DNA of 64,000 nucleotides from Streptomyces sp. NBC_01429 (GTDB lineage: Bacteria; Actinomycetota; Actinomycetes; Streptomycetales; Streptomycetaceae). How positions within the stretch are numbered: position 1 is the stretch's first letter; every line of letters starts with the position of its first letter. Positions 8,510 through 16,342 of this stretch are shown here, piece after piece. The stretch covers positions 4,000,501-4,064,500 of the forward strand of contig NZ_CP109599.1 in NCBI RefSeq assembly GCF_036231945.1, given 5' to 3'. The notes under the pieces are model-generated. The model saw only the letters and a list, made by a program, of their open reading frames with translations. It ran no database searches and was not told where the DNA came from. The translations under genes and the position numbers were made by a program.

Positions 8510-10019
8510 CGGCGGCCCCCTTCGCGATCGCGGCCAACGCCTTGCGATCGACTTTCCCGTTACCGGTGAGCGGTAGTTCGTCCAGCACCACACAACGTGA
8601 CGGGATCTTGAACTCCTCGATCTGCTCACGCATCCCGCGCAGTACCTCGGCCGGCGACCGGGTGCCCATGGTGAAGAGCAGCGCGGCAGCCCCGCTGCCG
8701 GGTGGCAGGCAGGCCGCTTCGGCCACTCCGGTGACCCGCCGGGCGGCGGCCTCCACCTCGGTGGCGCTGACCCGGAAACCGTTCTCCTTGTACAGGTCGT
8801 CGCGCCGGCCCTCGAAGTACAGGAAGTCCGCTTCGTCCAGCCACCCGTAGTCGCCGGTGCGCAGTTCGGGGAAGAGCCCGTCCGCCCTCGGAAAGCGCTG
8901 TGCGGTCAACTCTGGCCGGCGCCAGTAGCCGGACATGACATGCGGTCCGCGTACGACGATCTCTCCCATCTCCCCGGGCGGACGGCGCCGGCCCTCCTCG
9001 TCGACGATCAGCACCTCGGTGCCGGGCAGTGCGCGGCCACAGGAGCCGGGTCTGTCCAGATCCCCGTCGGGCGGCATGACGGTGGCCCGCTTGCACTCGG
9101 TCAGGCCGAACATGAGCTGAACCACCAGTCCGGGGAGTTCGGTGCGCAGGGTGCGCAAGGTGGGGGCGGGCATGGCGGCCCCCGTGTTCGTCAGCAGCCG
9201 CAGTGCCGGACGGTCGCCGCCGGACCTGCTGAGCAGCCGGGCCAGAGCGTCACCGATGGCTGGGACGGCAGGCAGCACAGTGGCCCCGGCGCGGACCAGG
9301 TTGGCCAGCAGCCGAGGACCGACCTCCGCGGGCCTTCCCAGCCAGACATGCGCGCCCGAGTGCGCGGCGAGGAAGAGCTGGTAGAGCCCGTAGTCGAAGG
9401 AGAGCGGCAGCGGGCAGTAGACGATGTCGTCGGACCGGTAGCCCAGCATTCGCTGAATGGCGTCCACAGCGAAGACCACCTGCTGATGGGTGCTGACCAC
9501 GGCCTTGGGCAGGGCGGTGGTGCCTGATGTGTAGATGAGGCAGACCGGGTCCACGGCGAGTGGCCCCGGGAAACGTGTCACGGCCTCCGGGCCGGGTGCA
9601 CCGTAGGCAGCGAAGGCCAGCGCTCTGACGGCGTCAATGGAGACAGCGCGTACGCCCTGGCCACGGAAGGCTGCGGCAGCCTCGGCGTCGTCGGTGACCA
9701 GCAGAGCCGGTTCGCAGTCGTCCAGCACGTGTTGAAGCTGTATGTCACGCGTCTTCTCGTGCAGAAGCGAGAACGCGACTCCGGCGCGGGACGCGGCGTA
9801 CACGAGCGCGGCGAGCGTGGTCGATCCGGGGGCATGGACCAGCAGCCGGTCCCCGCGGCGCAGTCCACAGGAGTACAGCCAGCCGGTGAGACGCCGCGTG
9901 GCTTCGGCGAGTTCGTGGTAGCCAACAGTGTGCGCACCGGAGGTCACCGCGGGCCGGTCGGGCCAGCGGTCGGCCGCTCTGTCGAGCAGGTCGTGGAGCA
10001 GCGCCACGCGTGGGGACAT
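8493..10019 (-). CDS. AMP-dependent acyl/aminoacyl ligase
   Basis: A 508-residue ANL-superfamily ligase. Motifs are IYTSGTTALPKAV, MFGLTECKRATVMPP, LRTGDYGWLDEADFLYFEGR and the C-terminal lysine in LTGNGKVDRKAL. It is closer to acyl-CoA/acyl-ACP ligases than to NRPS adenylation domains, because the A5 region reads FGLTE instead of YGPTE. Ligase, PLP decarboxylase and ACP in a row also occur together in exosortase-linked gene sets, supporting a conserved three-gene unit. Here it should charge the ACP at 6924 with the starting amino acid. The ATG overlaps the stop of the upstream gene. Confidence 0.85.
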   Translation of the reverse strand: MSPRVALLHDLLDRAADRWPDRPAVTSGAHTVGYHELAEATRRLTGWLYSCGLRRGDRLLVHAPGSTTLAALVYAASRAGVAFSLLHEKTRDIQLQHVLDDCEPALLVTDDAEAAAAFRGQGVRAVSIDAVRALAFAAYGAPGPEAVTRFPGPLAVDPVCLIYTSGTTALPKAVVSTHQQVVFAVDAIQRMLGYRSDDIVYCPLPLSFDYGLYQLFLAAHSGAHVWLGRPAEVGPRLLANLVRAGATVLPAVPAIGDALARLLSRSGGDRPALRLLTNTGAAMPAPTLRTLRTELPGLVVQLMFGLTECKRATVMPPDGDLDRPGSCGRALPGTEVLIVDEEGRRRPPGEMGEIVVRGPHVMSGYWRRPELTAQRFPRADGLFPELRTGDYGWLDEADFLYFEGRRDDLYKENGFRVSATEVEAAARRVTGVAEAACLPPGSGAAALLFTMGTRSPAEVLRGMREQIEEFKIPSRCVVLDELPLTGNGKVDRKALAAIAKGAAGVRAD

Positions 10020-11239
10020 CAGAACCCTCCGATTCGGGTGAGTCGCGGAGACGCTCCGGGCGGGAGAGCGCGCTGGACGATGCGGCAGATACCGTCGAGG
10101 TGATGCAGGTTCTCCGGCACCAGGTCGGACGGGGCGAATTCGACGGCCAGGCCCCGCTCGAGCCGCTCGACGATCTCGACGACGCGGAACGAACTGAATC
10201 CGGGCACCTCGGCGAGCACGCGGCCGCCGAGCAACGCCCCCGGATCGACACGCAGCACCATCGCGACTGTGACGGCCACGTGCTCACGCAGCAGGTCGGG
10301 CACGATCGTCCCGGCCACCGGGCCGGCGGCGCCGGAGGACGGGGCGTTCACCATAGTGCCGAGTGCTCCGAACAGCTTTCGGTCACAGTGGAGTTGGTCG
10401 GCCAGAAGTCCGTACAGGCGCGGATTCACCGGCCGAGCACGTTCGACCCGGCGGGAGCTGAGATACGTGGCCTCCGCGAGGGACTCCCAGGCCCGGACGT
10501 GTGCGCGAGCAGCTGCCCCCTCGGCGGAATCCGGTCCAAGGAGTCCACGGATCTGAAGGAAACGTACGTGCAGGGCACGGGACCGCGCCAGCAGCCAGGT
10601 CTCCAGGGTGAGCGCGTGCAGGGCGGCGGCCCGATCAGGATGCTCCGCGTACGCGGCGACGTATCCGGCCATCTCTCCCTCGTCCGCCAGATCGTGGACG
10701 GGCTCGTCGGCCCGCACGTACTCACCGGGCCCGAAGGTGACCGCCAGCGCCGGTCCGGGCACGGCCGCGGCCATGGCGGCGTGGTCCAGGACACGTTGCA
10801 CGGGGCGGGCGCTGCCCCATCGGGTCTCGTTGTGATAGCCGTCGACGACTGTCACACCGGCACCGGCGGGGCCCGGTTCCAGCAGGAAGCTGTGTTCCAT
10901 GTGCTGCTGCCCGAAGTACGGAACCCAGGGCAGGTGGAAGGCGTCAGCCACCACATAACGGCCCGGCGTCGGAAGCAGTTCGCCGCCGTCCGCCGTCCGC
11001 CGGTCCAGTACCGCGAGCCCCAGCCGTGGGGCTGTCTCGGCGAGCTGCTGACGCGTGGAGCGGGCGACCGTCGGAAGCCCGTGTGGGCCCTCGGCCGGCC
11101 GGAAACCCAGCACCGCACCGAGGTTCAGATGGGTACCGGGACCGTGCTGCCGGTCGGCCAGCAGCGCCAGGTTGACCTGCAAGCAGTCGAACAGCCGGCA
11201 GTCGACCGTGCCGCCCGCGACAGAAGCGTCACCAGACAC
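10019..11239 (-). CDS. BtrH-like transferase fused to a carrier protein
   Basis: A 406-residue two-domain protein. The N-terminal part is BtrH-like, with Cys19 in LFDCLQVNLALL, His116 in QHMEHSFLLE and Asp133 in TVVDGYHN. A helical middle part follows, then a C-terminal carrier domain whose likely phosphopantetheine serine, about residue 350, lies in PGFSSFRVVEIVERLE with Ser-Ser-Phe in place of Asp-Ser-Leu. A fusion of a BtrH-type acyltransferase with its own ACP suggests a chain is loaded on the C-terminal domain and moved by the N-terminal one. The GTG at 11239 overlaps the upstream gene by 11 bases. I know of no characterised protein with this layout. Confidence 0.65.
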   Translation of the reverse strand: MSGDASVAGGTVDCRLFDCLQVNLALLADRQHGPGTHLNLGAVLGFRPAEGPHGLPTVARSTRQQLAETAPRLGLAVLDRRTADGGELLPTPGRYVVADAFHLPWVPYFGQQHMEHSFLLEPGPAGAGVTVVDGYHNETRWGSARPVQRVLDHAAMAAAVPGPALAVTFGPGEYVRADEPVHDLADEGEMAGYVAAYAEHPDRAAALHALTLETWLLARSRALHVRFLQIRGLLGPDSAEGAAARAHVRAWESLAEATYLSSRRVERARPVNPRLYGLLADQLHCDRKLFGALGTMVNAPSSGAAGPVAGTIVPDLLREHVAVTVAMVLRVDPGALLGGRVLAEVPGFSSFRVVEIVERLERGLAVEFAPSDLVPENLHHLDGICRIVQRALPPGASPRLTRIGGF

Positions 11240-12599
11240 GGCCGGCTCCCGAGTCGACGAGCGGCCGCACGCGGTCCAGGCTGCCGATGGCCGCCCCCAG
11301 CGCGACCGGATCAGCGCCCTTGTCGTCCAGCTCCCCGTCCAGCAACTGCTGATACGCGGCCAGGTCCAGATATCCGTGTCCGCTGACGCAGACGACGACA
11401 CCTCGCTGGGCACGGAGCTCCCCGGTGGTCGTCTCCGTCCCCGAGCCGGCCAGACGGGCGGCCACCGCCAGGGCGTGCCCCGACTCGGGTGCCGGGAGCA
11501 CCATCTCGCTCCGGGTAAAGAGGCGGCCCGCCTCCAGCGCCTCGGTCTGCCCGACCGCGGTCGCGGTGATCTCGTCGCGGTGCCGCATCGCGGAGAGCAG
11601 TTTCGCCGCGCCGTGGAAGCGCAGTCCGGCGGCGTGCGCATCGGGGATCGGGTAGGAACTGCCGATCGTGTACATCGCCTCCAGCGGACCACTGCCCGTG
11701 GCGTCCGTGCGGTCGTACGCGTACGTGCCCCGGGTGAGCTTCGGCGTACTCGTCGATTCGGCGGCCACCAGCACCGGCGGCCGCTCACCCGAGGCGGCCG
11801 CGGACGCGTAGAACGGCAGCGCGATACCGCCGAAATTGGATCCGGCGCCCACACAGCCGACAACCGCGTCGATCCGCGCGTCGAGCTCTCTCAGCTGATC
11901 CTGTGCCTCCAGGCCGATCACCGACTGGTGCAGGATGCTGTACGTTTCCCCGCTGCCGATGCAGAACGCGGCGCCTTCGGTCCGCCCGGCGTACTCCACC
12001 GCCTCACCGATCGCGAGGGACAGACTGTTGACGGCCCCGCCGCCTTGGTGCCGCGCCACCTCGGTGAGCGCACTGGGGCTGGCGTGCACGGTCGCGCCCA
12101 GGGTCCGCATCAGAGTGCCGCGGTAGGGCTTGCGGCGCAGGCTGCCGCCCACCATGAACACCGTGCACTTCATGCCGAACATCGCGCAGGCGGCGGCGAG
12201 CGCGGTCCCCCACTGCCCGGCACCCGTTCCTGTGACCAGTTCCCGCACACCGGCCTTCGCGTAGTAGTACGCCTGCGCCAGTGCGGTGTTGAGCTTGTGG
12301 CTGCCGGAGATGTTCCCGCCCTCGTACTTCACGTACACGGGCACCCGGGCGCCGACCTCCCGCTCGAATCCGCGCGCCCGCCACAGCGGAGTCGGCCGGA
12401 AAGCCCGGTAGGCGTCCAGCACCTCTGCCGGAACGCTCCAGAACTCCTTCTTCCGCACACTCTGGCGCACCAGTTCCAGAGGCACGTTGACCTGTACGCC
12501 CTTACCACCGACCGTCCGGGGCGTACGGTCCTCGGGAAGCCGCTCGGGCAGATGCGGCAGGACGCTGCGCCAGTGGTCGGGCGGTCCGGGCCGGCTCAT
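11229..12599 (-). CDS. TrpB-like PLP-dependent beta-replacement/elimination enzyme
   Basis: A 456-residue fold type II PLP enzyme of the TrpB-related group, the longer stand-alone relatives of tryptophan synthase beta. The PLP lysine is Lys102 in GGNISGSHKLNTALAQAYYY; the glycine-rich phosphate loop is VGCVGAGSNFGG; the catalytic-face GTGAGQWGTALA is intact. No trpA lies nearby, so a housekeeping tryptophan role is unlikely. In this context it may make a beta-substituted or alpha,beta-unsaturated amino acid for the assembly line; the nucleophile is unknown. The ATG overlaps the ACP stop codon. Confidence 0.85.
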   Translation of the reverse strand: MSRPGPPDHWRSVLPHLPERLPEDRTPRTVGGKGVQVNVPLELVRQSVRKKEFWSVPAEVLDAYRAFRPTPLWRARGFEREVGARVPVYVKYEGGNISGSHKLNTALAQAYYYAKAGVRELVTGTGAGQWGTALAAACAMFGMKCTVFMVGGSLRRKPYRGTLMRTLGATVHASPSALTEVARHQGGGAVNSLSLAIGEAVEYAGRTEGAAFCIGSGETYSILHQSVIGLEAQDQLRELDARIDAVVGCVGAGSNFGGIALPFYASAAASGERPPVLVAAESTSTPKLTRGTYAYDRTDATGSGPLEAMYTIGSSYPIPDAHAAGLRFHGAAKLLSAMRHRDEITATAVGQTEALEAGRLFTRSEMVLPAPESGHALAVAARLAGSGTETTTGELRAQRGVVVCVSGHGYLDLAAYQQLLDGELDDKGADPVALGAAIGSLDRVRPLVDSGAGRVW

Positions 12600-12874
12600 C
12601 GGGACGCCTCTGCCCCGAGCAGCACGACCTCGATCAGATCGTGGACGGTGTGGAAGGCCCGGCCGACGAAAAGGTCGTCGGGCAGGACGACATCGAGTTC
12701 GTCTTCCAGAATCACCAACATGCCAACGAATCCTAGGGAGTTGACTCTCAGGAGCTCGCCATTGAGTGGTTCGTGGTCGTCGATGTCGGCGGGCCGTAGC
12801 GAGAGTCGCGATTCGGAGATGACGACACGCTTGACGGAATCGGCGACCGCGGTGCGGTCAAGTCCGGTAATCAC
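12596..12874 (-). CDS. Acyl carrier protein (second)
   Basis: A 92-residue discrete carrier protein. The expected serine is in ELLRVNSLGFVGMLVILEDEL, with Asn in place of the usual Asp before it; VVLPDDLFVGRAFHTVHDLIE is the normal end of an ACP. The gene starts with GTG. It sits between the ProA-like and the TrpB-like genes, so either enzyme may act on a chain bound to it. It is clearly diverged from the ACP at 6924 and may be served by a different ligase. Confidence 0.85.
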   Translation of the reverse strand: MITGLDRTAVADSVKRVVISESRLSLRPADIDDHEPLNGELLRVNSLGFVGMLVILEDELDVVLPDDLFVGRAFHTVHDLIEVVLLGAEASR

Positions 12875-12891
12875 AGTTCCTCCGTGGGAAG

Positions 12892-14175
12892 TCAGGACGG
12901 TTGCGGCGCCGACGGGCCGCGCAGCGCGCCCTCCGCTTCGATGAGCCAGCTGTGGGTGATGAGGGACCCGATGGTCACCGGCCCCCGGACGTGCATACGG
13001 CCTGTACTGATCGAGATCTCGGAACCCAGTCCGAGGGTGGGCCCGTCGTGCAGACGCAGAGAGCCGTTGACGACAATCGCCGCGGCATCGGCCCGCCGGG
13101 CGAATTCCTCGGTCGTCACGGGATCGCCGGCGACGACACCCTCGGTGTGTCCCGAGCCATATCGTCTGATGTGTTCCAACGCCTCAACCAGGCCGTTGAC
13201 CGGGCGGACGCCGATGGTGGCGTCGAGGAACTCACGGCCCAGGTCGTGCTCCCGCAGAGGTTCGATCCGCTGACGGCCCGTGCTGGACGCGGGGACACCG
13301 ATCCTGCGATCGAGCCGCACGGTCACCTGACGGTCGTCGCGTTCGGCGGCCTTCAGCAGGGTGGCGGTGAATTCGTCGACGATCTCCGCGTCGACCAGCA
13401 TCAGCTCCGCCGTATTACAGGCGGTCGGCTCGGGCAGCTTGCTGTCCAGAGCGATCTCGGCGGCCAGCGGGAGATCGGCGCTGTGGTGGACGTACACATG
13501 GTTGACCCCGCCGCCGCTGGCGATCAACGGTATGGAACTCGCGGTACGGCAGTACTCGATCAGCGAGGGGCTGCCCCGCGGAATGAGGACGTCGACCGCG
13601 TCGGAGCGGCCGAGCAGGGTGCGCAGTTGCCTCCGGTCAGGGTCGTCGAGCACGGTGACCAGGCCGACGGGCAGTCCGGCGGCGACCAGCGCCTCCCGGA
13701 CGACGGAGGTGAGTGCCGCGTTGGTACAGGCGATCTCCTTGCCGCCACGCAGCAGCACGCCGTTGCCGACGACCACGGGGAGCAGGGCCCCTTCGACCGT
13801 GACCGTGGGCCGCGCTTCGTACACCATCAGGACCAGGCCGAGCGGTTTGGGGACACGGCGCAGCAGGCCGCGGCCCGGTACCCGGATTCCGGGGTCGGGC
13901 GCGGTGACCGCCGCAAGCTCTGCGAGAGCGGCGGTCGTGAGGGCGCGCACACGGTCGAGATGGGTATCGGTCAGTCGGAGCCGGTCGAGCAGGACACCGG
14001 ACAGCCCGGCTCGAGCCGCTTGTACGAGGTCCTCGGCGTTGGCCGCGAGGATCGTCGGCCAATGGGCTTCGAGGTGTCGCGCGAGCTGGACGCAGTAGCG
14101 CTCATAGGCCCGGTCGCCGATCGGCGGTGCGTCGGCCAGGGCCTGGCGCGCCGGGGTGATGATGGCTTCGGTCAT
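12892..14175 (-). CDS. ProA-like glutamate-5-semialdehyde dehydrogenase family reductase
   Basis: A 427-residue protein of the gamma-glutamyl phosphate reductase (ProA) family in the aldehyde dehydrogenase superfamily. It has ARPTVTVEGALL, GNGVLLRGGKEI and the catalytic Cys253 in EPTACNTAEL. ProA normally reduces gamma-glutamyl phosphate with NADPH after ProB. No ProB lies in this window and the gene is embedded in a biosynthetic operon next to an ACP. It may therefore be a pathway copy that reduces an acyl phosphate or an ACP thioester to an aldehyde. It follows the SDR gene by only 6 bases. Confidence 0.85.
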   Translation of the reverse strand: MTEAIITPARQALADAPPIGDRAYERYCVQLARHLEAHWPTILAANAEDLVQAARAGLSGVLLDRLRLTDTHLDRVRALTTAALAELAAVTAPDPGIRVPGRGLLRRVPKPLGLVLMVYEARPTVTVEGALLPVVVGNGVLLRGGKEIACTNAALTSVVREALVAAGLPVGLVTVLDDPDRRQLRTLLGRSDAVDVLIPRGSPSLIEYCRTASSIPLIASGGGVNHVYVHHSADLPLAAEIALDSKLPEPTACNTAELMLVDAEIVDEFTATLLKAAERDDRQVTVRLDRRIGVPASSTGRQRIEPLREHDLGREFLDATIGVRPVNGLVEALEHIRRYGSGHTEGVVAGDPVTTEEFARRADAAAIVVNGSLRLHDGPTLGLGSEISISTGRMHVRGPVTIGSLITHSWLIEAEGALRGPSAPQPS

Positions 14176-14181
14176 GGTCTC

Positions 14182-14922
14182 CTACCACATGAACTGGCCG
14201 CCGTCGACGATTAGTTTCTGGCCGGTGACGTAGCCGCTGAGCGGGCCGACGAGGTACTCGAGGGCGTCGGCGATGTCGTCGGGTGAACCGATGCGTCGCT
14301 GCGGGATCTCGGACAGCGCCGCGGCGCGGTGCTGTGGTTCGGTCAGCCGGAAGCGGGTGACCAACTCCTGGGTCTCGGTCATGCCGGGGATCAGACAGTT
14401 GACACGGAGTGTGGGGGCGAGTTCCAGGGCCAGGCATTTGGTGAGGTGGAGCAGTCCTGCCTTGCTCGCCGCGTAGTTGGCCCCGTTCTTCCTGGGCCGA
14501 ATGCCGGTGGTGGCACCGACATTGACGATGGTGCCCTCGCCGGCCGCGAGCATGGCCGGGGCGAATGCCTGGGTGAGGTGGAAGGGGCCGGACAGGTTGG
14601 TGTCCAGTACTTGCCGCCAGTCGGATTCGGTGAGTTCGAGGAAGGGCCGGTCGATGTTGATGCCCGCGTTGTTGACAAGTACCCGGGGCGTGCCATATTC
14701 GGAGAGAATCCACTGTGCGGACTCCCGCAGCGAGAGACTGTCGGACACATCAGCCCTTACGGTGATCAGCCCGTGCGTGCGTGCGGCCGACTCAGCGGCG
14801 CTTTTGTCGGCGCGGTAGACGGCGATCGTGCGGTAGCCGAGGCCGATCAGTCGCCGGGACAGGGCGAGACCGATGCCACGGGTTCCACCGGTCACCACGG
14901 CGAGCGGGGCACCTTTGGTCAT
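14182..14922 (-). CDS. SDR-family 3-oxoacyl-ACP reductase-like protein
   Basis: A 246-residue classical short-chain dehydrogenase. The cofactor motif VTGGTRGIGLAL, the NNAG motif (VLVNNAGINIDRPF), the active-site Tyr and Lys in NYAASKAGLLHL and the C-terminal TGQKLIVDGG are all present. The closest functional group is FabG, so an acyl chain on a carrier protein is the likely substrate, in line with the ACP genes downstream. It is probably the first gene of the left operon. The ATG at 14922 is chosen because the Rossmann motif begins at residue 8; the longer frame adds non-homologous residues. Confidence 0.88.
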   Translation of the reverse strand: MTKGAPLAVVTGGTRGIGLALSRRLIGLGYRTIAVYRADKSAAESAARTHGLITVRADVSDSLSLRESAQWILSEYGTPRVLVNNAGINIDRPFLELTESDWRQVLDTNLSGPFHLTQAFAPAMLAAGEGTIVNVGATTGIRPRKNGANYAASKAGLLHLTKCLALELAPTLRVNCLIPGMTETQELVTRFRLTEPQHRAAALSEIPQRRIGSPDDIADALEYLVGPLSGYVTGQKLIVDGGQFMW

Positions 14923-15024
14923 CGCGCGGACTCCTGCGGTACGGGCCCAATGGGCAGGCGGGCAGTGAGCAGGCCGACATCGAATACGGCCAGGAAATTC
15001 ACGAGGCATACTCCGTCGGAAATG

Positions 15025-15951
15025 TCAGCAGGCAGTCTGGAGCTGGCGGGCCTCGTGTGCCTCGGCCTGCTCGGCGGTCAGCTGGAGTGCGGCGTCGAAT
15101 ACGGCGCGGAAGATCGCGCTGTCGGAGAGATCGCGGCGCCAGACGCACTGGGCGAACACTTCGAAGGGCGGCTGCCAGTCGATGCGGCGCAGCGTTCCGC
15201 CGCGCAGTTCGTCGGTGACGGTGATCTCGGGCAGCAGCGCTATGCCGATGCCCTCGGCGACACCTCGCTTGACCGCCTCTATGGAGCCGAGGCTGAGAAT
15301 GCCGGGAGCGCCTGAGCCGATGCCGGCGAATGCCTGCTCGAAACCGCTCTGGTAACTGCTGCCACGCTGTACGCAGGCCACCGTGTGGCCGGTCAGTTCG
15401 CGGGTGGACACGGTCCGGGCAGCGGCAAGTGGATGGAAGGGAGCAGCGACCAGGGTAAGGGGTTCGGGGTACAGCAGCTGGTGGCCGATGTCCGCGGGCG
15501 AGGCGGCGCGAGCGCCGATGTAGAAGGCACAGTCGACGGCCTCGTCGCGGACCAGCGTGACGGGATCGTCCTGCAGGGAGTGGATGGACAGTTCGACGCC
15601 GGGGTGTCGCAGATGCATGTGCTCGATGAGTGGCACCAGCCTGTACGCGGTGAGGCATTCCGCCGCCCCGACCACGAAGGTCGGTGGACGTTCCGCCGCA
15701 TCACACACCGCCCGCTGGGCGAATTCGCTGAGCCGCACGATCCGGCTCGCGTAACGGTGGAGCCGACGGCCGGCGGGAGTGAGCCGCGTCCCTCCCGCAC
15801 TACGGTGCAGAAGAGAAATCCCAAAAGACAGTTCCAGAGATTTGATCCGGGCGGTCACAGTGGGCTGGGAAACTCCCAGGCTATGGGCGGCCTTGGTGAA
15901 ACTCGACAGTTCGGCGACCGCCAGAAATGCATCGAGTTGCTTTGTGTTCAT
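15025..15951 (-). CDS. LysR-family transcriptional regulator
   Basis: A 308-residue LysR-type regulator with the normal N-terminal winged helix (LDAFLAVAELSSFTKAAHSL, SQPTVTARIKSLE) and a C-terminal periplasmic-binding-like effector domain. It lies immediately upstream of the SDR gene, same strand, with about 100 bases between. It could be co-transcribed with, or autoregulate and control, the left operon. The effector cannot be predicted. LysR genes usually face their target divergently; this arrangement is less common. Confidence 0.9.
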   Translation of the reverse strand: MNTKQLDAFLAVAELSSFTKAAHSLGVSQPTVTARIKSLELSFGISLLHRSAGGTRLTPAGRRLHRYASRIVRLSEFAQRAVCDAAERPPTFVVGAAECLTAYRLVPLIEHMHLRHPGVELSIHSLQDDPVTLVRDEAVDCAFYIGARAASPADIGHQLLYPEPLTLVAAPFHPLAAARTVSTRELTGHTVACVQRGSSYQSGFEQAFAGIGSGAPGILSLGSIEAVKRGVAEGIGIALLPEITVTDELRGGTLRRIDWQPPFEVFAQCVWRRDLSDSAIFRAVFDAALQLTAEQAEAHEARQLQTAC

Positions 15952-15954
15952 CCG

Positions 15955-16143
15955 TCAGAACGCCATCGACGAGTTCTGCGGTGCAACGCCCCACCCCGTA
16001 TCGCTCCCGCCGTTCGCAACCGACTGCTTGCCTGCGGCGACGGCTGCCTGAGAGGCGGACGAGGACTCAACGGCCAGAGAAAATCCGGACGCGGCCACAC
16101 ACAGGGAAGAGAGTACGCAGAACACCATGCGGAAGCGATTCAT
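15955..16143 (-). CDS. Small secreted peptide, unknown function
   Basis: An open frame of 62 residues with a convincing signal sequence: a basic start (MNRFRM), a hydrophobic core (VFCVLSSLCVAASGFSLA) and an Ala/Ser-rich cleavage zone. The mature part would be only about 30 residues, with the motif SDTGWG near its end. It sits between a LysR gene and a divergent LuxR-type gene, 3 bases upstream of the LysR start. I cannot name it. Its position beside two regulators makes a peptide signal worth considering; a spurious frame is also possible. Confidence 0.5.
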   Translation of the reverse strand: MNRFRMVFCVLSSLCVAASGFSLAVESSSASQAAVAAGKQSVANGGSDTGWGVAPQNSSMAF

Positions 16144-16342
16144 TTCACATCCCAATCAGTTCTCGTCCAGGGCTGTCGCCAGCCATTTGCCTTCCGTGGA
16201 ATCCGTCCCCGGCGGCTCTGCCAGAATGTCGCCGCCGACCCCACCCGGACCAGACCCACGTGGGATCATGAGCCTGCAAGTCCACAACGTGACCACTGGA
16301 CAGTACGGTGAATATCGGGCACTAACTCCAAAAGGTGGGGAT

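Noticed and set aside
11229..12599. Housekeeping tryptophan synthase beta
   Set aside because: Sequence is of the longer TrpB-related group, no trpA is adjacent, and the gene overlaps carrier-protein genes in a biosynthetic operon.
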